DNA from: CBFHSD01 sp965658375
GTDB taxonomy: Bacteria > Bacteroidota > Bacteroidia > Flavobacteriales_G > Salibacteraceae
Length of the DNA stretch: 5,396 nt
Reading direction: 5' to 3'
NCBI GenBank assembly: GCA_965658375.1
Contig: CBFHSD010000095.1
Location: 1 to 5,396, forward strand
A model generated the notes under the pieces. That model saw only the letters and a list, made by a program, of their open reading frames with translations, had not been told where the DNA came from and ran no database searches. Below, in pieces: positions 4,684 to 5,396 of this stretch. Each line of letters opens with the position of its first letter. Positions within the stretch are counted from its first letter, which is position 1. Both the position numbers and the translations under genes were made by a program.

Positions 4684-5396
4684 ATGAATAAGCTGGTTGA
4701 GTTTTTTGTAAAACATCACATTTGGGCCAACGCCATTATTGTGCTTACCCTCATTTTTGGTGGGTTGAGTTTCTACTCTATGGATCGCGCGTTCTTTCCA
4801 GAACAAGAACCTACCACCATTACCATCAATACGTTTTACCCAGGTGCTTCTCCAGAAGAAATGGAAGAGGGGATTACCATTAAAATTGAAGAAGCACTAA
4901 AAGGAATTGCAGAAGTTGATGAACTGACTTCCAACAGTTCTGAAAACAGCTCTTTGGTTACCATTTTGGCCTTTGAAGGAACCAATATGGAAGAACTGCT
5001 GCAAGAAGTTAAAAATGCTGTAGATGGTATTTCTTCTTGGCCAGCAGGGGCAGAGCAACCCATCATTTACCGTGCAAAAACCTCTCGCATGTCTGGTAGA
5101 GCTGCTTACTTAGCCCTTACTGGTTCTAATGATTTGTTTGAGCTAAAAAAGCTTTCAGAAGACATCGAAAAAGATTTCTTGGCAAGCGGGTTCATCTCAG
5201 AAGTGAAGTTGAGCGGTTACCCAGATATTGAATATTCCATTGAAGTGCAAGAAGATGAGTTGCTTCGTTTTGGACTCACGTTTAACCAAGTGGTTTTAGC
5301 GGTGCAAAGCAACAACCGAGATTTGTCTGCAGGAACCATTAAATCTTCGAAAGAAGAATTTGTGATTCGCAGTAAAATCAAGTCTACTGATGTGCG
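4684..5396 (+). CDS. RND efflux transporter inner-membrane permease, N-terminal part (runs off window)
   Basis: The frame opens at ATG 4684 and stays open to the window end, giving 237 full codons of a family usually 1000-1100 residues long. The start shows a short cytoplasmic helix (MNKLVEFFVKHH), transmembrane segment 1 (about 13-31), then FFPEQEP and the RND signature YPGASPEEMEEGI, followed by the periplasmic porter subdomains with VKNAVDGISSWPAGAEQPII and RFGLTFNQVVLAVQSNNRDLSAG, all typical of AcrB-like pumps. It would export a substrate from the inner membrane or periplasm using the proton gradient. The proton-relay aspartates of TM4 lie beyond the window, so function and subclass (drug versus metal) cannot be checked. 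AAAG lies just before the ATG, but there is no strong Shine-Dalgarno. It is cotranscribed with the adaptor 10 bases upstream; no outer-membrane channel gene is present upstream, so one may follow or lie elsewhere. Confidence 0.94.
   Translation, partial: MNKLVEFFVKHHIWANAIIVLTLIFGGLSFYSMDRAFFPEQEPTTITINTFYPGASPEEMEEGITIKIEEALKGIAEVDELTSNSSENSSLVTILAFEGTNMEELLQEVKNAVDGISSWPAGAEQPIIYRAKTSRMSGRAAYLALTGSNDLFELKKLSEDIEKDFLASGFISEVKLSGYPDIEYSIEVQEDELLRFGLTFNQVVLAVQSNNRDLSAGTIKSSKEEFVIRSKIKSTDV

Noticed and set aside
4836..5066. 76-codon minus-strand frame opposite the RND permease
   Set aside because: Ser-rich low-complexity translation, typical of the antisense of Glu-rich coding DNA.
1..5396. 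CRISPR array, insertion sequence, prophage, toxin-antitoxin or defence system
   Set aside because: No direct repeat series, transposase, integrase, attachment-site duplication next to the tRNA, or paired small genes of that kind could be seen.

Overview
The window looks like chromosomal DNA from a member of the Bacteroidota, most likely a flavobacterium-like marine or aquatic relative. Several things point there. The GltX C-terminal part carries a long insert right after its KLSKR signature, which I associate with Bacteroidota enzymes. The start codons lack Shine-Dalgarno sequences and sit behind A-rich leaders. One exact TAnnTTTG promoter element lies in front of the tRNA gene. The 346-aa protein resembles the Bacteroidota form of the NdpA/YejK nucleoid-associated family. 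Base composition is moderately AT-rich and even, and I see no sign of mobile DNA.

Layout. Positions 1-1401 (+): the 3' two thirds of gltX (glutamyl-tRNA synthetase), overlapping by one base (TAATG) with folB (dihydroneopterin aldolase). Positions 1438-1508 (+): tRNA-Cys(GCA), with a likely promoter at 1413-1420 and a perfect 14-bp terminator hairpin directly behind it (1510-1544). Positions 1572-2135 (+): a thioredoxin-fold protein with a single-cysteine WCGD site. Positions 2168-2353 (-): a 61-aa protein with two membrane segments, convergent with the thioredoxin-like gene; a shared hairpin overlaps the latter's stop codon. Positions 2354-2477: a 124-bp divergent intergenic region with two inverted repeats sharing a TTCAA half-site. 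Positions 2478-3518 (+): an NdpA-like nucleoid-associated protein. Positions 3537-4673 (+) and 4684 to the window end (+): the membrane-fusion adaptor and the first 237 codons of the inner-membrane pump of an RND efflux system.

How the genes fit together. gltX and folB look translationally coupled, although their products (tRNA charging and folate synthesis) are not linked biochemically. The adaptor and permease are 10 bp apart and should form one efflux complex with an outer-membrane channel that is not in the window. The NdpA-like gene ends 18 bp before the adaptor and no terminator is visible between them, so it may share their transcript. I found no CRISPR array, insertion sequence, toxin-antitoxin pair or phage element, and nothing that amounts to an undescribed system. 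The points most worth a second look are the divergent inverted repeats, the thioredoxin-like gene's lack of room for its own promoter, and the small membrane protein.
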